64,000 nt of DNA from Clostridium aquiflavi (GTDB lineage Bacteria > Bacillota > Clostridia > Clostridiales > Clostridiaceae). The DNA lies in the NCBI RefSeq assembly GCF_031344075.1, contig NZ_JAVJAN010000001.1, positions 78,752-142,751 on the forward strand, written 5' to 3'. Numbering within the stretch: the first letter of the stretch is position 1; the number at the start of each line of letters is the position of its first letter. Both the position numbers and the translations under genes were made by a program. The notes under the pieces were generated by a model. The model searched no databases and was not told where the DNA came from. It saw only the letters and a program-made list of their open reading frames with translations. Below, piece after piece: positions 17,256 to 25,833 of the stretch.

Positions 17256-18026
17256 TTAATTATTTTTTCTTATTTTAAAATATATTTCTGGTGTATCCTC
17301 TTCTATAGTTCTAAATTCATACCCTTTTGATTTATAATAATCTATTATTTCTGGTAAAGCTGTACAAGTATTCTTTTGTAGATCTGTACAGTGCATAAGC
17401 AGTATTATAGTTGATAAATTTTCACTTTCGTTTATAGCTTTTCTATATAATTTGCATGGTGGAAGTTTTGGATTTAGACCATCTTCAGTATCTAAATTCC
17501 AATCATATATTTTAAAATTATTATCATGTAATTTTTTCAAATAACTTTTGCTTAAATGTTTATAACTTCCGCCTGGAAATCTAATTATGTTAGGTGAAAC
17601 TCCAACCACTTTATTTATTTCATTACGACATTCAATCATTTCTTTTATAAAATTGTCCTCGTTGCAATAAATACATTTATACTTATGACTATATGTGTGA
17701 AGACCTATACCATGACCTTCATCATTAATCCTTTTTACAATATCTTCTTTGCCTTCAATTTGATTACCAATTAGAAAAAAAGTTGCTTTAACATCTTTTT
17801 CTTTTAACACATTTAAGACTCTTTCTGTTACTTTATAACTAGGCCCATCATCAAAAGTAAGATATATTATTTTCTTCTTATAATTATTGGTTTCTTCATT
17901 TGAATTAACATTAGTACTATCTATGTTAGCTCCTGTAGAAATACTTCTAAAATTTTGTTCAAATATAGAAATGATAAGAAGTATGTTTATAGCAATGAGC
18001 AAAAAATACTTCCACTTATTTTTCAA
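17256..18026 (-). CDS. membrane-anchored polysaccharide deacetylase (NodB domain)
   Basis: A 256-aa protein with one N-terminal membrane segment (residues 5-20) and an extracellular NodB domain from about residue 52. Conserved motifs are IIYLTFDDGPSYKVTERVL (Asp-Asp), GIGLHTYSHKY (metal His pair), IRFPGGSYK, DWNLDTEDG and IILLMHCTD (catalytic His). These indicate an active carbohydrate deacetylase, probably on peptidoglycan N-acetyl groups, as in PgdA/PdaA proteins. The start is TTG 18026 with AGGAGG eight bases upstream; no better ATG exists before the membrane segment. It is a single gene ending at a shared terminator. Confidence 0.88.
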   Translation of the reverse strand: MKNKWKYFLLIAINILLIISIFEQNFRSISTGANIDSTNVNSNEETNNYKKKIIYLTFDDGPSYKVTERVLNVLKEKDVKATFFLIGNQIEGKEDIVKRINDEGHGIGLHTYSHKYKCIYCNEDNFIKEMIECRNEINKVVGVSPNIIRFPGGSYKHLSKSYLKKLHDNNFKIYDWNLDTEDGLNPKLPPCKLYRKAINESENLSTIILLMHCTDLQKNTCTALPEIIDYYKSKGYEFRTIEEDTPEIYFKIRKNN

Positions 18027-18280
18027 TTTCTTTTCCTCCTTGTTATATTTAGTGTATTAAATTAAATCATAAAACAATTTATTTATAATATTTTTTGTAA
18101 ATTAATTTTATTAATTATAAAATTCACTATATATTATCATTAACTTTTTAATAGTTTTTATTTGTAGTAATTTTTAACATCAATTAACAATTAAGATAAA
18201 TATTCAATATTATTTGCATAATGTACTATAAATCTTCCTTATTACCTTGAACTATGTGGCCTAAAATTTTTGCATCAAAA

Positions 18281-18313
18281 AAAGATATACAATTATAAAA
18301 ATTGCATATCTTT
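18281..18313 (-). terminator. terminator after the siroheme reductase-like gene
   Basis: AAAGATATGCAATT pairs with AATTGTATATCTTT (one mismatch), followed on the minus strand by TTTTTTT. The remainder of 18027-18280 shows no gene. Confidence 0.8.
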
Positions 18314-18329
18314 GAATAATAAATTAAAT

Positions 18330-18977
18330 TTAAATATTAACTTCTTCTTTAAACTTTTCTAGTCCTATTCTTTCTATAAAGAATCCCAGCTTTTCTCCTG
18401 CTTCTGCATTTTCCTTATAATAATCAAATATGTTATCTACTATTTTTAATGCTTCTTCTTCACTCACATCTTTTACAATAACATCTGCAATTCTTGGATT
18501 ATACCCTGCTGATCCACCTGCACATACTATAAATCCAGTTTTGTCTGCAATTACCCCAACATCTTTGCTATACACACTTCCACAAGCATTCCTACATCCT
18601 GCAACTCCAATTTTAGTTCTACAAGGCATTTCCATCCAAGTATACTTTTTAGAAAGTTTCATTCCTATTCCAATAGTATTATATTTTTCTCTTTTACAAA
18701 AACCAGCAGGACACATCTCAACATTTTTAACAGAATTAGCGCTTTTTACAGCAGGTTCCATGCCAAGTTCTTCCCATATCTTAGGTAAATCTTCTTTTTC
18801 TAAATTTGTTATTAATATTCTTTGTCCTGATGTTATTTTTAATACACCTCTATATTTTTTAGCTACATCTATTATTTTTTGCATAGTTTCTATAGTTACA
18901 AATCCACCTGGTATATGTGGAGTTATACTGTATGTTCTCTTTCCATTTCTTATTTTTTGAAGGTTCCCATAATCCAT
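18330..18977 (-). CDS. small nitrite/sulfite reductase-like siroheme Fe-S protein
   Basis: A 215-aa protein that covers one repeat of the nitrite/sulfite reductase family: an N-terminal ferredoxin-like half (GGFVTIETMQKIIDVAKKY, ITSGQRILITNLEKEDLP) and a 4Fe-4S/siroheme half with CPAGFCK, then CRTKIGVAGCRNACG supplying the remaining Cys ligands. It is about a third the length of assimilatory reductases, so it is the compact type seen in anaerobes and in NirB C-termini. The substrate (nitrite, sulfite or another) cannot be read. The DUF1858 gene 107 bp upstream is likely in the same operon, under an HcpR-like site. Confidence 0.75.
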   Translation of the reverse strand: MDYGNLQKIRNGKRTYSITPHIPGGFVTIETMQKIIDVAKKYRGVLKITSGQRILITNLEKEDLPKIWEELGMEPAVKSANSVKNVEMCPAGFCKREKYNTIGIGMKLSKKYTWMEMPCRTKIGVAGCRNACGSVYSKDVGVIADKTGFIVCAGGSAGYNPRIADVIVKDVSEEEALKIVDNIFDYYKENAEAGEKLGFFIERIGLEKFKEEVNI

Positions 18978-19084
18978 ACTCTCACTCCTTACTTTCCCAT
19001 ATCTAATTTAGTTATATTATTTGCTACACTATATCTTTAAAACATATTCCTATAAACATAATAGGTATAATGATATATTTAATA

Positions 19085-19264
19085 TTAATTAAGTGCTTTT
19101 AGCAAATCTTCAAGATTTAATCCATGAACATTAGCTGCATCTTCAAGGCTTTCTGATTGTGCTGATGGACATCCAATACATCCCATTCCAAAACTCATTA
19201 AAATTTCTGGTGCATTTTCTTTTATTCTTATTATTTCTCCTATTGTCATATCTTTAGTTATCAT
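19085..19264 (-). CDS. DUF1858 hybrid-cluster-protein-associated redox disulfide protein
   Basis: A 59-aa protein, MITKDMTIGEIIRIKENAPE onward, with the family motif LMSFGMGCIGCPSAQSESLE and a C-terminal HGLNLEDLLKALN. The CxxC pair is the redox disulfide expected in this family, which is named for its association with hybrid cluster (prismane) proteins. The start at ATG 19264 (GAGGAGAAAAATT before it) is preferred to an upstream in-frame ATG at 19378, which adds 38 low-complexity residues. It is the first gene of a probable two-gene operon with the siroheme protein. Confidence 0.82.
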   Translation of the reverse strand: MITKDMTIGEIIRIKENAPEILMSFGMGCIGCPSAQSESLEDAANVHGLNLEDLLKALN

Positions 19265-19468
19265 AATTTTTCTCCTCTTCATATTAAATTTATGTGATTT
19301 GTTTTTATTTTTAATTCGTATATTCTTATTTATATTTTGCAATACATTAATATCTAATACTCTTAATTTAAAATACAATACATTTTTAAATATTCTATAT
19401 TTTACTTCGTAGCATTTAAATTACTTATTCTATGTAAATAATTATATAATAAAGTCTATATAAATTAA

Positions 19469-19482
19469 GTAACATATGTTAC
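19469..19482. promoter_or_regulatory. HcpR-like CRP/FNR-family palindrome
   Basis: GTAACATATGTTAC is a perfect 14-bp palindrome about 200 bp upstream of the DUF1858 gene. GTAAC-N4-GTTAC resembles the motif I recall for HcpR regulators of nitrosative-stress genes in clostridia. No regulator gene is next to it. The remainder of 19265-19651 shows no other gene. Confidence 0.45.
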
Positions 19483-19651
19483 ACAATATTTTATATTTGA
19501 GCTTTTTTTACTTTACTCTTCTTAAGTCTTTTAACTCAAATTAGTCCATATTAACACTTATAAAACGTATAATTTTAATAATTATGGATAAGCTAATATC
19601 GTAACATTTTTCTATAAAATATTATGAGCAAATTATAGAAGGAGGATTTAT

Positions 19652-19798
19652 ATGAAAAAGAAAACTCTTTACTCAAACAACAACATTGCTAATTCTGATC
19701 CTGCATCATCTAAATATGCTAAAAATGTAGATAATAAAAGTCATGAAGAAAGTCCTTATGGTGATAATGAACCCTCCCCTCGTACAACTTACAAATAA
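19652..19798 (+). CDS. 48-aa hydrophilic orphan protein
   Basis: A short gene with an excellent ribosome-binding site (GAAGGAGGATTTAT) and a terminator 75 bp downstream. It encodes MKKKTLYSNNNIANSDPASS and continues to NEPSPRTTYK. The product is very hydrophilic, with no Cys, Trp or membrane segment, and looks disordered. I do not recognise the family. Small Asn/Ser-rich proteins of this kind are often spore- or stress-associated in clostridia, but nothing here proves it. It lies between two unrelated units and has its own signals. Confidence 0.6.
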   Translation: MKKKTLYSNNNIANSDPASSKYAKNVDNKSHEESPYGDNEPSPRTTYK

Positions 19799-19871
19799 AT
19801 TTTATACAAATTTTTAATCACTAATTTTACTGGCTTTTCGTTTGATATCTAGAGATATATTTATAAGTTTA

Positions 19872-19911
19872 AGATTTTTCATAGGATAATTTAATATCCT
19901 GTGAAAAATCT
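19872..19911 (+). terminator. terminator after the 48-aa gene
   Basis: AGATTTTTCATAGGATA and TATCCTGTGAAAAATCT form a 17-bp stem with one wobble, followed by CTTTTCT. Confidence 0.7.
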
Positions 19912-20039
19912 CTTTTCTAAATTTGCATGATAAACTTAAAATCCTCCTAAATCCATCTAATATATATCTTTTCTATTTATAAAGATATAAAAATAAAATT
20001 AATCCTGATCTATTGAAAAATATCCCAACCTGTACTATA

Positions 20040-20160
20040 CTAAAAACAATTAATTATATTGTTTGATTTTTGCCGCCGGGTAAAAATGCTTTTACAAACA
20101 TTCGTATTTCATACCATTAGGCCATTGAAGGTATGAAAATTCGAATGTTTTTTTATTTGG
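20040..20160 (+). ncRNA. guanidine-IV (mepA) riboswitch candidate with expression terminator
   Basis: The leader of the MATE gene contains a small hairpin (AAACAAT/ATTGTTT), the conserved-looking GCCGCCGGGTAA followed by GTAAAA-ATGC-TTTTAC, and then a strong terminator: ACATTCGTATTTCATACC pairs with GGTATGAAAATTCGAATGT ahead of TTTTTTTATTT. The terminator loop contains TAGGCCA, which can kiss with the GCC upstream. This arrangement and the MATE/MepA-type downstream gene match what I recall of the guanidine-IV class. Guanidine would then relieve termination and induce the pump. Assigned from memory of the consensus, not by search. Confidence 0.65.
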
Positions 20161-20172
20161 AGGGGTTAATTT

Positions 20173-21510
20173 ATGAAAAAAAATTTTTTATATTTAAAAT
20201 TTATGAAATTTATAACTTTAAATGTTATTGGAATGATCGGTCTTTCTTGCTATATACTTGCTGATACCTATTTTATTTCAAATGGACTTGGTACAAATGG
20301 ACTAGCAGCCCTTAATCTTGCTATTTCTGTATACAGCTTTATTCACGCTACTGGACTAATGATAGGTATTGGTGGTGCTACAAAATTTACAATACTAAAG
20401 ACTCAAAGTGAACATAGCAAAGCAAATGAAGTTTTTACTCATTGTATAATCTTAGGTATTGTTATTGGAATTATTTTTGCCCTTACTGGGATCTTAGGTT
20501 CTGAATCCTTAAGTAAATTTCTAGGTGCAAATAAAGAAACATTTGCTATGACAAACACTTACCTGAAAACTATATTTTTGTTTTCACCATGTTTTATTTT
20601 GAATAATGTTTTAATTGCTTTTATACGTAATGATAATTCCCCAAAACTTGCAATGGGAGGAATGATCCTTGGAAGCCTTTCTAATATTATTCTTGATTAT
20701 ATTTTTATATTCCCACTAAACTTAGGAATGTTCGGAGCAGCCTTTGCAACAGGACTTGCTCCAATAATTAGTATAGTATTATTATCATTACATTTTGTTA
20801 AAAATAAAAATAATTTTTCCATTAAAAAATGTAAATTTGATTTAACAATATTTAAAAATATCATTAATCTTGGACTTTCTTCATTTGTAACAGAGATATC
20901 CTCTGGAATTGTGCTTATAACATTTAATATTGTCATTTTAAATATTGCAGGTAATATAGGTGTTGCAGCTTATGGAATTATAGCCAATTTAGCTCTTGTA
21001 GCAATAGGTATATTTACTGGAATAGCTCAAGGAGTGCAACCTCTTATTAGTAATAGCTATGGTAACAAAAATTTTCTACAGCTAAAACAACTATTAAAAT
21101 ATTCAATTACTTTATCACTTATAATTTCAGTGATAATTTATTTTACAATCAATCTATTTTCAAATGAATTAATTTCACTTTTTAATAGTGAAAATAACTC
21201 TCTATTAAAGACTTATGCAACAACAGGACTTTCACTATATTTTATTGGATTTATCTTTGTTGGAATTAATATTGTTATAATTTCATTTTTAAATTCTATT
21301 GAAAGTTCTAAAGTAGCATTTATTATCTCCTTAATAAGAGGCTTTATTGCTATTATTCCACTAGTGCTTATACTATCATCATTTTTGGGCTTAACTGGTG
21401 TATGGCTTGTATTTCCAAGTGTTGAAGCTGTAACTACTTTAATAGCTATAATTTTATTAAGACATTCAGGCATAACAATTGCTCAAAATAACGAAGTAAC
21501 TGATATTTAG
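20173..21510 (+). CDS. MATE-family multidrug/guanidinium efflux pump (MepA-like)
   Basis: A 445-aa membrane protein with twelve predicted helices and the internal duplication of MATE exporters. It starts MKKNFLYLKFMKFITLNVIG; conserved segments are YILADTYFISNGLGTNGLAA, FIRNDNSPKLAMGGMILGSL, NIILDYIFIFPLNLGMFGAA and GIAQGVQPLISNSYGNKN. The acidic residues in LADTYF and LDYIFI are the usual coupling sites. The start codon follows GGAGGGGTTAATTT, 12 bases after the leader terminator's T run, so expression depends on read-through. If the leader is a guanidine riboswitch, guanidinium or derivatives are the expected substrates. Confidence 0.9.
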   Translation: MKKNFLYLKFMKFITLNVIGMIGLSCYILADTYFISNGLGTNGLAALNLAISVYSFIHATGLMIGIGGATKFTILKTQSEHSKANEVFTHCIILGIVIGIIFALTGILGSESLSKFLGANKETFAMTNTYLKTIFLFSPCFILNNVLIAFIRNDNSPKLAMGGMILGSLSNIILDYIFIFPLNLGMFGAAFATGLAPIISIVLLSLHFVKNKNNFSIKKCKFDLTIFKNIINLGLSSFVTEISSGIVLITFNIVILNIAGNIGVAAYGIIANLALVAIGIFTGIAQGVQPLISNSYGNKNFLQLKQLLKYSITLSLIISVIIYFTINLFSNELISLFNSENNSLLKTYATTGLSLYFIGFIFVGINIVIISFLNSIESSKVAFIISLIRGFIAIIPLVLILSSFLGLTGVWLVFPSVEAVTTLIAIILLRHSGITIAQNNEVTDI

Positions 21511-21623
21511 CAAATTCTTGATACTTTCCAAATGGACAAACTATTTCTATATATAAAATAATAAAAATAAATTTTAAGCAAATACTAATATTGAAAACTT
21601 TATTTAAGAAGGAGAGATAGTTT

Positions 21624-21833
21624 ATGGCTAGTAGAACAGGCACAGTTAAATGGTTCAATGCTGAAAAAGGATATGGTTTTATTTCATGTGATGAGGGAGA
21701 TGACGTTTTTGCACATCACTCACAAATTAAAGAAAATGGTCCTGAAAAAGACCTACATGAGGGTGAAAGTGTAACTTTTGATATACAAGATGGTGAAAAA
21801 GGTCCCATGGCAACAAATATACAAAAATTATAA
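21624..21833 (+). CDS. cold-shock domain protein
   Basis: A 69-aa single cold-shock domain that binds single-stranded RNA or DNA. It opens MASRTGTVKWFNAEKGYGFI (RNP1 KGYGFI) and contains VFAHHSQI (RNP2) and GPMATNIQKL at the end. Length fits CspA/CspB. It has GAAGGAGAGATAGTTT as ribosome-binding site, and follows the MATE gene by 113 bp. A putative IS remnant and a hairpin follow. Confidence 0.93.
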   Translation: MASRTGTVKWFNAEKGYGFISCDEGDDVFAHHSQIKENGPEKDLHEGESVTFDIQDGEKGPMATNIQKL

Positions 21834-21848
21834 ATTACTTTAAGACTT

Positions 21849-22010
21849 GGCTCTGTTTTTGTAGAATGTTGATATATCTATAAGGGTAGATAGCTCTGTA
21901 AATAATTTTGTGTAAACTCAAAAAATGAACTCCTTCTTGGTAATAATTATGATAACAAATCATTACAAGAAGGAGTTTTTATGAGATATAATCTTCGTCA
22001 ACCAATTACA
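21849..22010 (+). mobile_element. 5' end remnant of an insertion sequence sharing the MITE terminus
   Basis: GGCTCTGTTTTTGTAGAATG and GTTGATATATCTATAAG match the left end of the MITE at 57502. They are followed by a hairpin (21928-21977) whose 3' arm contains AAGAAGGAG, and then ATGAGATATAATC opening a 10-codon frame, MRYNLRQPIT, that ends at a stop. A hairpin that hides the ribosome-binding site just inside an IS end is a known way to limit transposase synthesis. I read this as a deleted IS of the family that mobilises the MITE; the transposase family is not identified. Confidence 0.4.
21928..21980 (+). terminator. stem-loop with T run downstream of the cold-shock gene
   Basis: AACTCCTTCTTG pairs with CAAGAAGGAGTT, extended by TAAT/ATTA, and is followed by TTT. 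It can terminate the MATE/csp transcript as well as mask the site inside the IS remnant. Confidence 0.6.
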
Positions 22011-22027
22011 TAATCATTTGATGATAC

Positions 22028-23497
22028 CTATATAGACTGTTCAGTAATTTTAGATTCATTACTTTTTTGAATATTCCTTATCTGCAATTTATCAATTAAA
22101 GATATTATAAATCCAATAATGCATCCTATTGCTGCAAGAAAATATACCCACCTCATGCCATATATAAATACATCTCCTCTGCCTTCAACATAACCCAATA
22201 CTCTATATCCTATTTTATAACTCATTCTGTTATACAATACAGTAGTTGAAAATGAAACTCCGAAAACAAATCCTAAATTTCTAATAAGAGCATTTATTCC
22301 ACCAGCTATTCCCAGTTTACTTTTTTCAACTGAAGACATTACTAAAGTATTATTAGGAGATTGGAAAATTCCATTACCTAAAGCTACTATAGATATAACA
22401 CTAATAATTATTAGAAATGATGATTGCTCGTTTAAAGTTGTCATAGCAAATAAACCTATAGAACTTATAATAAGACCACTTAAAGTAAGTATCTTACTTC
22501 CTATTTTATCTGCTAAATATCCACTTAATGGAGCTATAACAGTTAAAACAATAGGATAACCCATCATAATAAACCCTGTTGTGCCTGGCGATAATTCCAA
22601 TACATCTTGAAGGTAAAAAGGTTGTATTATATTTATACAACTAATTCCTACAAATGATAAAAAAGCACAAAATACATTGATAGAAAAAACTCTATTTTTA
22701 AATATTGATAAATCTACAAGTGGATCTTCTATTCTTAATTCTAATATAATAAATATAATAAAACTAACTAAAGCTATTATAAATGATAGAATTACTGTTA
22801 TATGATTATAGCCAATCTTTTGTCCTGTAAGTAGTCCCTCAAATAATGAAACTATGCATATAAGAAAAAGTAAGGCTCCCTTATAATCTAAAGTTTGCTT
22901 TGTATTTATGTTTATTTTATCCTTAGGTAAATATTTCATTGCTGCTATAAAAGCTAATGTTCCTATTGGAACATTTATTAAAAATATGTACTCCCAGCTT
23001 ACTATCGATATTATTAATCCTCCTAAAGGTGGTCCAAGTAAAGTTCCAAGTGCTACAAAGGTTCCAGAGATTCCAAGTGCTCTTCCTCTTTCATTCTTTG
23101 GAAACGTATGTGTTATAATTCCTTGACTTGTGGACATAGTCATAGCTGCACCTATTCCTTGAACAATTCTTGAAAATGTTAAAAAATTAAGCGTAGTTGA
23201 TATTCCGCATAATAAAGAACCTAAAACAAATATTATAAATCCATATTTAAATACACTTGTTTTTCCTTTTATATCCCCTAATCTTCCAAATATAAGTATA
23301 GTTGCAGAAATCACTATAAGATATGTTGTAACCACTTGCTGTATACCAGCCATAGATGTTGAAAGATCCTTTGCCATAACAGGTAGTGCTACATTTATTA
23401 TGCTACTATCAAGACATGCCATAAATGGTGACATAACTACTATGGCAAGGATTATCCAATTATTTTTGCTTATATTACTTTTTTCAGTTTTAGTCAT
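22028..23497 (-). CDS. DHA2-family MFS drug exporter
   Basis: A 489-aa protein with about fourteen hydrophobic helices. The N-terminal motif FMACLDSSIINVALPVMAKD, motif A LIFGRLGDIKGKTSVFKYGF, and motif C region ALGTLLGPPLGGLII identify the EmrB/QacA (DHA2) drug:H+ antiporter group. A second half begins near LSGYLADKIGSK. It probably exports lipophilic cations or other toxic compounds; the substrate cannot be told. AAGGGGATACAAATTAAGT precedes the ATG. It is monocistronic; no regulator is adjacent. The 300-bp gap up to 23809 shows only weak small hairpins. Confidence 0.88.
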   Translation of the reverse strand: MTKTEKSNISKNNWIILAIVVMSPFMACLDSSIINVALPVMAKDLSTSMAGIQQVVTTYLIVISATILIFGRLGDIKGKTSVFKYGFIIFVLGSLLCGISTTLNFLTFSRIVQGIGAAMTMSTSQGIITHTFPKNERGRALGISGTFVALGTLLGPPLGGLIISIVSWEYIFLINVPIGTLAFIAAMKYLPKDKININTKQTLDYKGALLFLICIVSLFEGLLTGQKIGYNHITVILSFIIALVSFIIFIILELRIEDPLVDLSIFKNRVFSINVFCAFLSFVGISCINIIQPFYLQDVLELSPGTTGFIMMGYPIVLTVIAPLSGYLADKIGSKILTLSGLIISSIGLFAMTTLNEQSSFLIIISVISIVALGNGIFQSPNNTLVMSSVEKSKLGIAGGINALIRNLGFVFGVSFSTTVLYNRMSYKIGYRVLGYVEGRGDVFIYGMRWVYFLAAIGCIIGFIISLIDKLQIRNIQKSNESKITEQSI

Positions 23498-23809
23498 ACT
23501 TAATTTGTATCCCCTTCCTCATTTTATTCTTTAGTTTATTTAATACATACCATAAAGATATTATTTCCACTAAAAATTATAACATAAGACATATGAAAAA
23601 AAATAGTAGCTCAAAGCCAATGACACTTTAATATCATTAGCTTAATTGTAATTCTTTGATAATATTATTTATTTAATCAATTTATTTAATTTATATTAAA
23701 AATTCATTTAAATAGTAATTACGTTTTAATGTATAGATTTCTTTATATATCTTTTTACAGTACACTCAACACTTATATATGAGTAGGATTATTATTATCA
23801 CCAATTAAC

Positions 23810-25633
23810 TTATTCGTTTATATATTTACCACGAACTTCTTTTAAATTAACATTTTCTAATGAATCAGTTACTTCAATTGCAACTTCTGCTATATTATCT
23901 TTGAAAATAACATAAGTTCCTATTTTGTCTATCTTAAATTCAACATTTACAATATCTTTTTTGCCTATAAATGAAGTTACCTGCTCACCACTATCTACAT
24001 TTAATATTATAAAATTACCATTGGGATTATCAAATGAGTTAAGATCTATAGATAGTTTTGTTTTTATTCCATTTTGTAATACTATTGCAAGTGGTTCAAA
24101 GTCATAACCTGTTCCCTTAATATTTAGACTTTGTATATCTCCTGAAATATTAGCTTTTTTAATTAATCTATCAGTAGAAACTTTGCTTAAATCATCACCA
24201 TATATACTTGTTTTTTGTTGAGCTGTAGACTCTGTTGTTCCACCAGTACAGCAACTCATTCCACTACTTGGAGCTGGAACTGATGAATCTTTCTTAGAAG
24301 TGTCTACAGAATCAAGATTATCTGTTACTTTTATTACCCCTCTAATCATTCCCATCCAGCAGCTAAAGTTTATGTCACCATCATTTGGAGTAAATTCTAT
24401 TATATTTTCACCAGACTTTAAAGTTTTTTGTATATTTAAAGATGGAACTACTATTGCATTATTACAAGAATTTATTTGACTTCCTGTAATAATCCATTTA
24501 ACAGGTATACCTCTTTGAACATAAAAGGCATTAGGAGTATAACCACTATTATCAGCTGTCATCCTAATTACTTGAACTCCATTTTCAATGGTTGCTTTGC
24601 CTATATTAGATTGTGATGCTCTAACTTCAGTTCCTGAAAAATTTTGTGCTAATGTGTTAACATTAGGCATTCCAACACCTGCAAGTGCTAACCCTCTGTT
24701 CCCCATTATTAATCCAAGTATTACCACTAAAATTCCACTAAACTTTAAAAGTTGTTTTGTATAACCCTTACTTAAGAAACCTGATATAGCTCCAAATGCT
24801 AGCATCAAAGGAACTGTTCCTAAAGAAAACAAAAACATTGATATAGCTCCAGTTATAGCACTGCCAGTACCTAATGCATAAAGCTGCATTGTTTGAAGTG
24901 GTCCACAAGGCATTAATCCATTTAACATACCAACTAAAAATGATGATTTAGATTTATTTTTTATATTGCATGAAGACCATGGCAATTTAATATTAAATTT
25001 TCTAAATAAAGAGAAACCAGTCATATTTAATCCCATTATTACCATAAATAATCCTGCAAATATTTGAAGTCCAGCTTTTACATTAAGTGATAAGGATAAT
25101 ACAGAACCTAAAGCCCCTACAATACCACCTATGATGGTATATGATGTTACTCTTCCCGCATTATATAGAATTGAAGGCATTAAAATTTTAAATTTATTCT
25201 GCTTTTCATTTACAATACTATTTTTAGATAAGCTTTGTGTAAGCATTATACCCCCGCACATACCAACACAATGGATAGAAGTAAGCATGCCGACAATAAA
25301 TAATACTACATAAGATGCATTGTTTAGCTTAGCACTCATATCAAAGCCGGTTGTTGAATTACCAAGGAGTAAAACAGCTGCAGCTACAACTAAAAAACCT
25401 GTAATTTTAATAGTGCTTGAATTTTTAGTACTATACCCTGCTTTATTAATAGCTTCATTTAATTGTTCTTTAGTACAAAGTACGTTATCATATTCAACAA
25501 TTACTTGCTGAGAACTATAACTAGCCATTACATTTACAACGCCATCAACCTTCTTTAATGCTTTTTCTATTCTACTTTCACATGAAGTACATGTCATATT
25601 ATAAACTTTAATTATTTCTCTTTTAATAGTCAT
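23810..25633 (-). CDS. HMA - UreH/TauE-like membrane - cupredoxin-like fusion, copper handling
   Basis: A 607-aa multidomain membrane protein. Residues 1-70 are a heavy-metal-associated domain with MTCTSC binding Cu(I). Residues about 85-310 are a UreH-like / sulfite-exporter-TauE-like membrane domain (SIHCVGMCGGIMLTQSLSK, LVGMLNGLMPCGPLQTMQLY) with six or so helices. Residues about 345-440 form a cupredoxin-like domain (ADNSGYTPNAFYVQRGIPVK, INSCNNAIVVP, INFSCWMGMIRGVIKV) exposed outside. Then come a Ser/Pro linker with SCCTGG and a second C-terminal beta domain. Such fusions are linked to copper export or delivery. A two-component system lies upstream across a terminator and may regulate it; that is inference. 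Confidence 0.78.
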   Translation of the reverse strand: MTIKREIIKVYNMTCTSCESRIEKALKKVDGVVNVMASYSSQQVIVEYDNVLCTKEQLNEAINKAGYSTKNSSTIKITGFLVVAAAVLLLGNSTTGFDMSAKLNNASYVVLFIVGMLTSIHCVGMCGGIMLTQSLSKNSIVNEKQNKFKILMPSILYNAGRVTSYTIIGGIVGALGSVLSLSLNVKAGLQIFAGLFMVIMGLNMTGFSLFRKFNIKLPWSSCNIKNKSKSSFLVGMLNGLMPCGPLQTMQLYALGTGSAITGAISMFLFSLGTVPLMLAFGAISGFLSKGYTKQLLKFSGILVVILGLIMGNRGLALAGVGMPNVNTLAQNFSGTEVRASQSNIGKATIENGVQVIRMTADNSGYTPNAFYVQRGIPVKWIITGSQINSCNNAIVVPSLNIQKTLKSGENIIEFTPNDGDINFSCWMGMIRGVIKVTDNLDSVDTSKKDSSVPAPSSGMSCCTGGTTESTAQQKTSIYGDDLSKVSTDRLIKKANISGDIQSLNIKGTGYDFEPLAIVLQNGIKTKLSIDLNSFDNPNGNFIILNVDSGEQVTSFIGKKDIVNVEFKIDKIGTYVIFKDNIAEVAIEVTDSLENVNLKEVRGKYINE

Positions 25634-25741
25634 ACTATCTCACCTCTTATATAATTTTTATTTCACCAATATGTTTTAATTAAAATTCCATCTTATGAAA
25701 TGAATTATAATAAAAAGTTATGAAGATTTTATGTTTATATT

Positions 25742-25775
25742 AAAAATAGCACAGATTTTTTCTGTGCTATTTTTG
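25742..25775 (-). terminator. terminator between the sensor kinase and the copper-type fusion gene
   Basis: AAAAATAGCACAGA and TCTGTGCTATTTTT form a perfect 14-bp stem around TTTTT. Symmetric A and T runs make it usable on either strand; here it ends the two-component transcript. Confidence 0.85.
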
Positions 25776-25833
25776 ATAACTACTAAAATAAAATTTATAT
25801 TTTTCTACTGATATTATACTATTTTATAATTTA

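Noticed and set aside
20040..20160. T-box or PreQ1/ZTP riboswitch before the MATE gene
   Set aside because: No T-box GGTGG...CCGCG segment and no PreQ1 or ZTP core; the arrangement fits guanidine-IV better.
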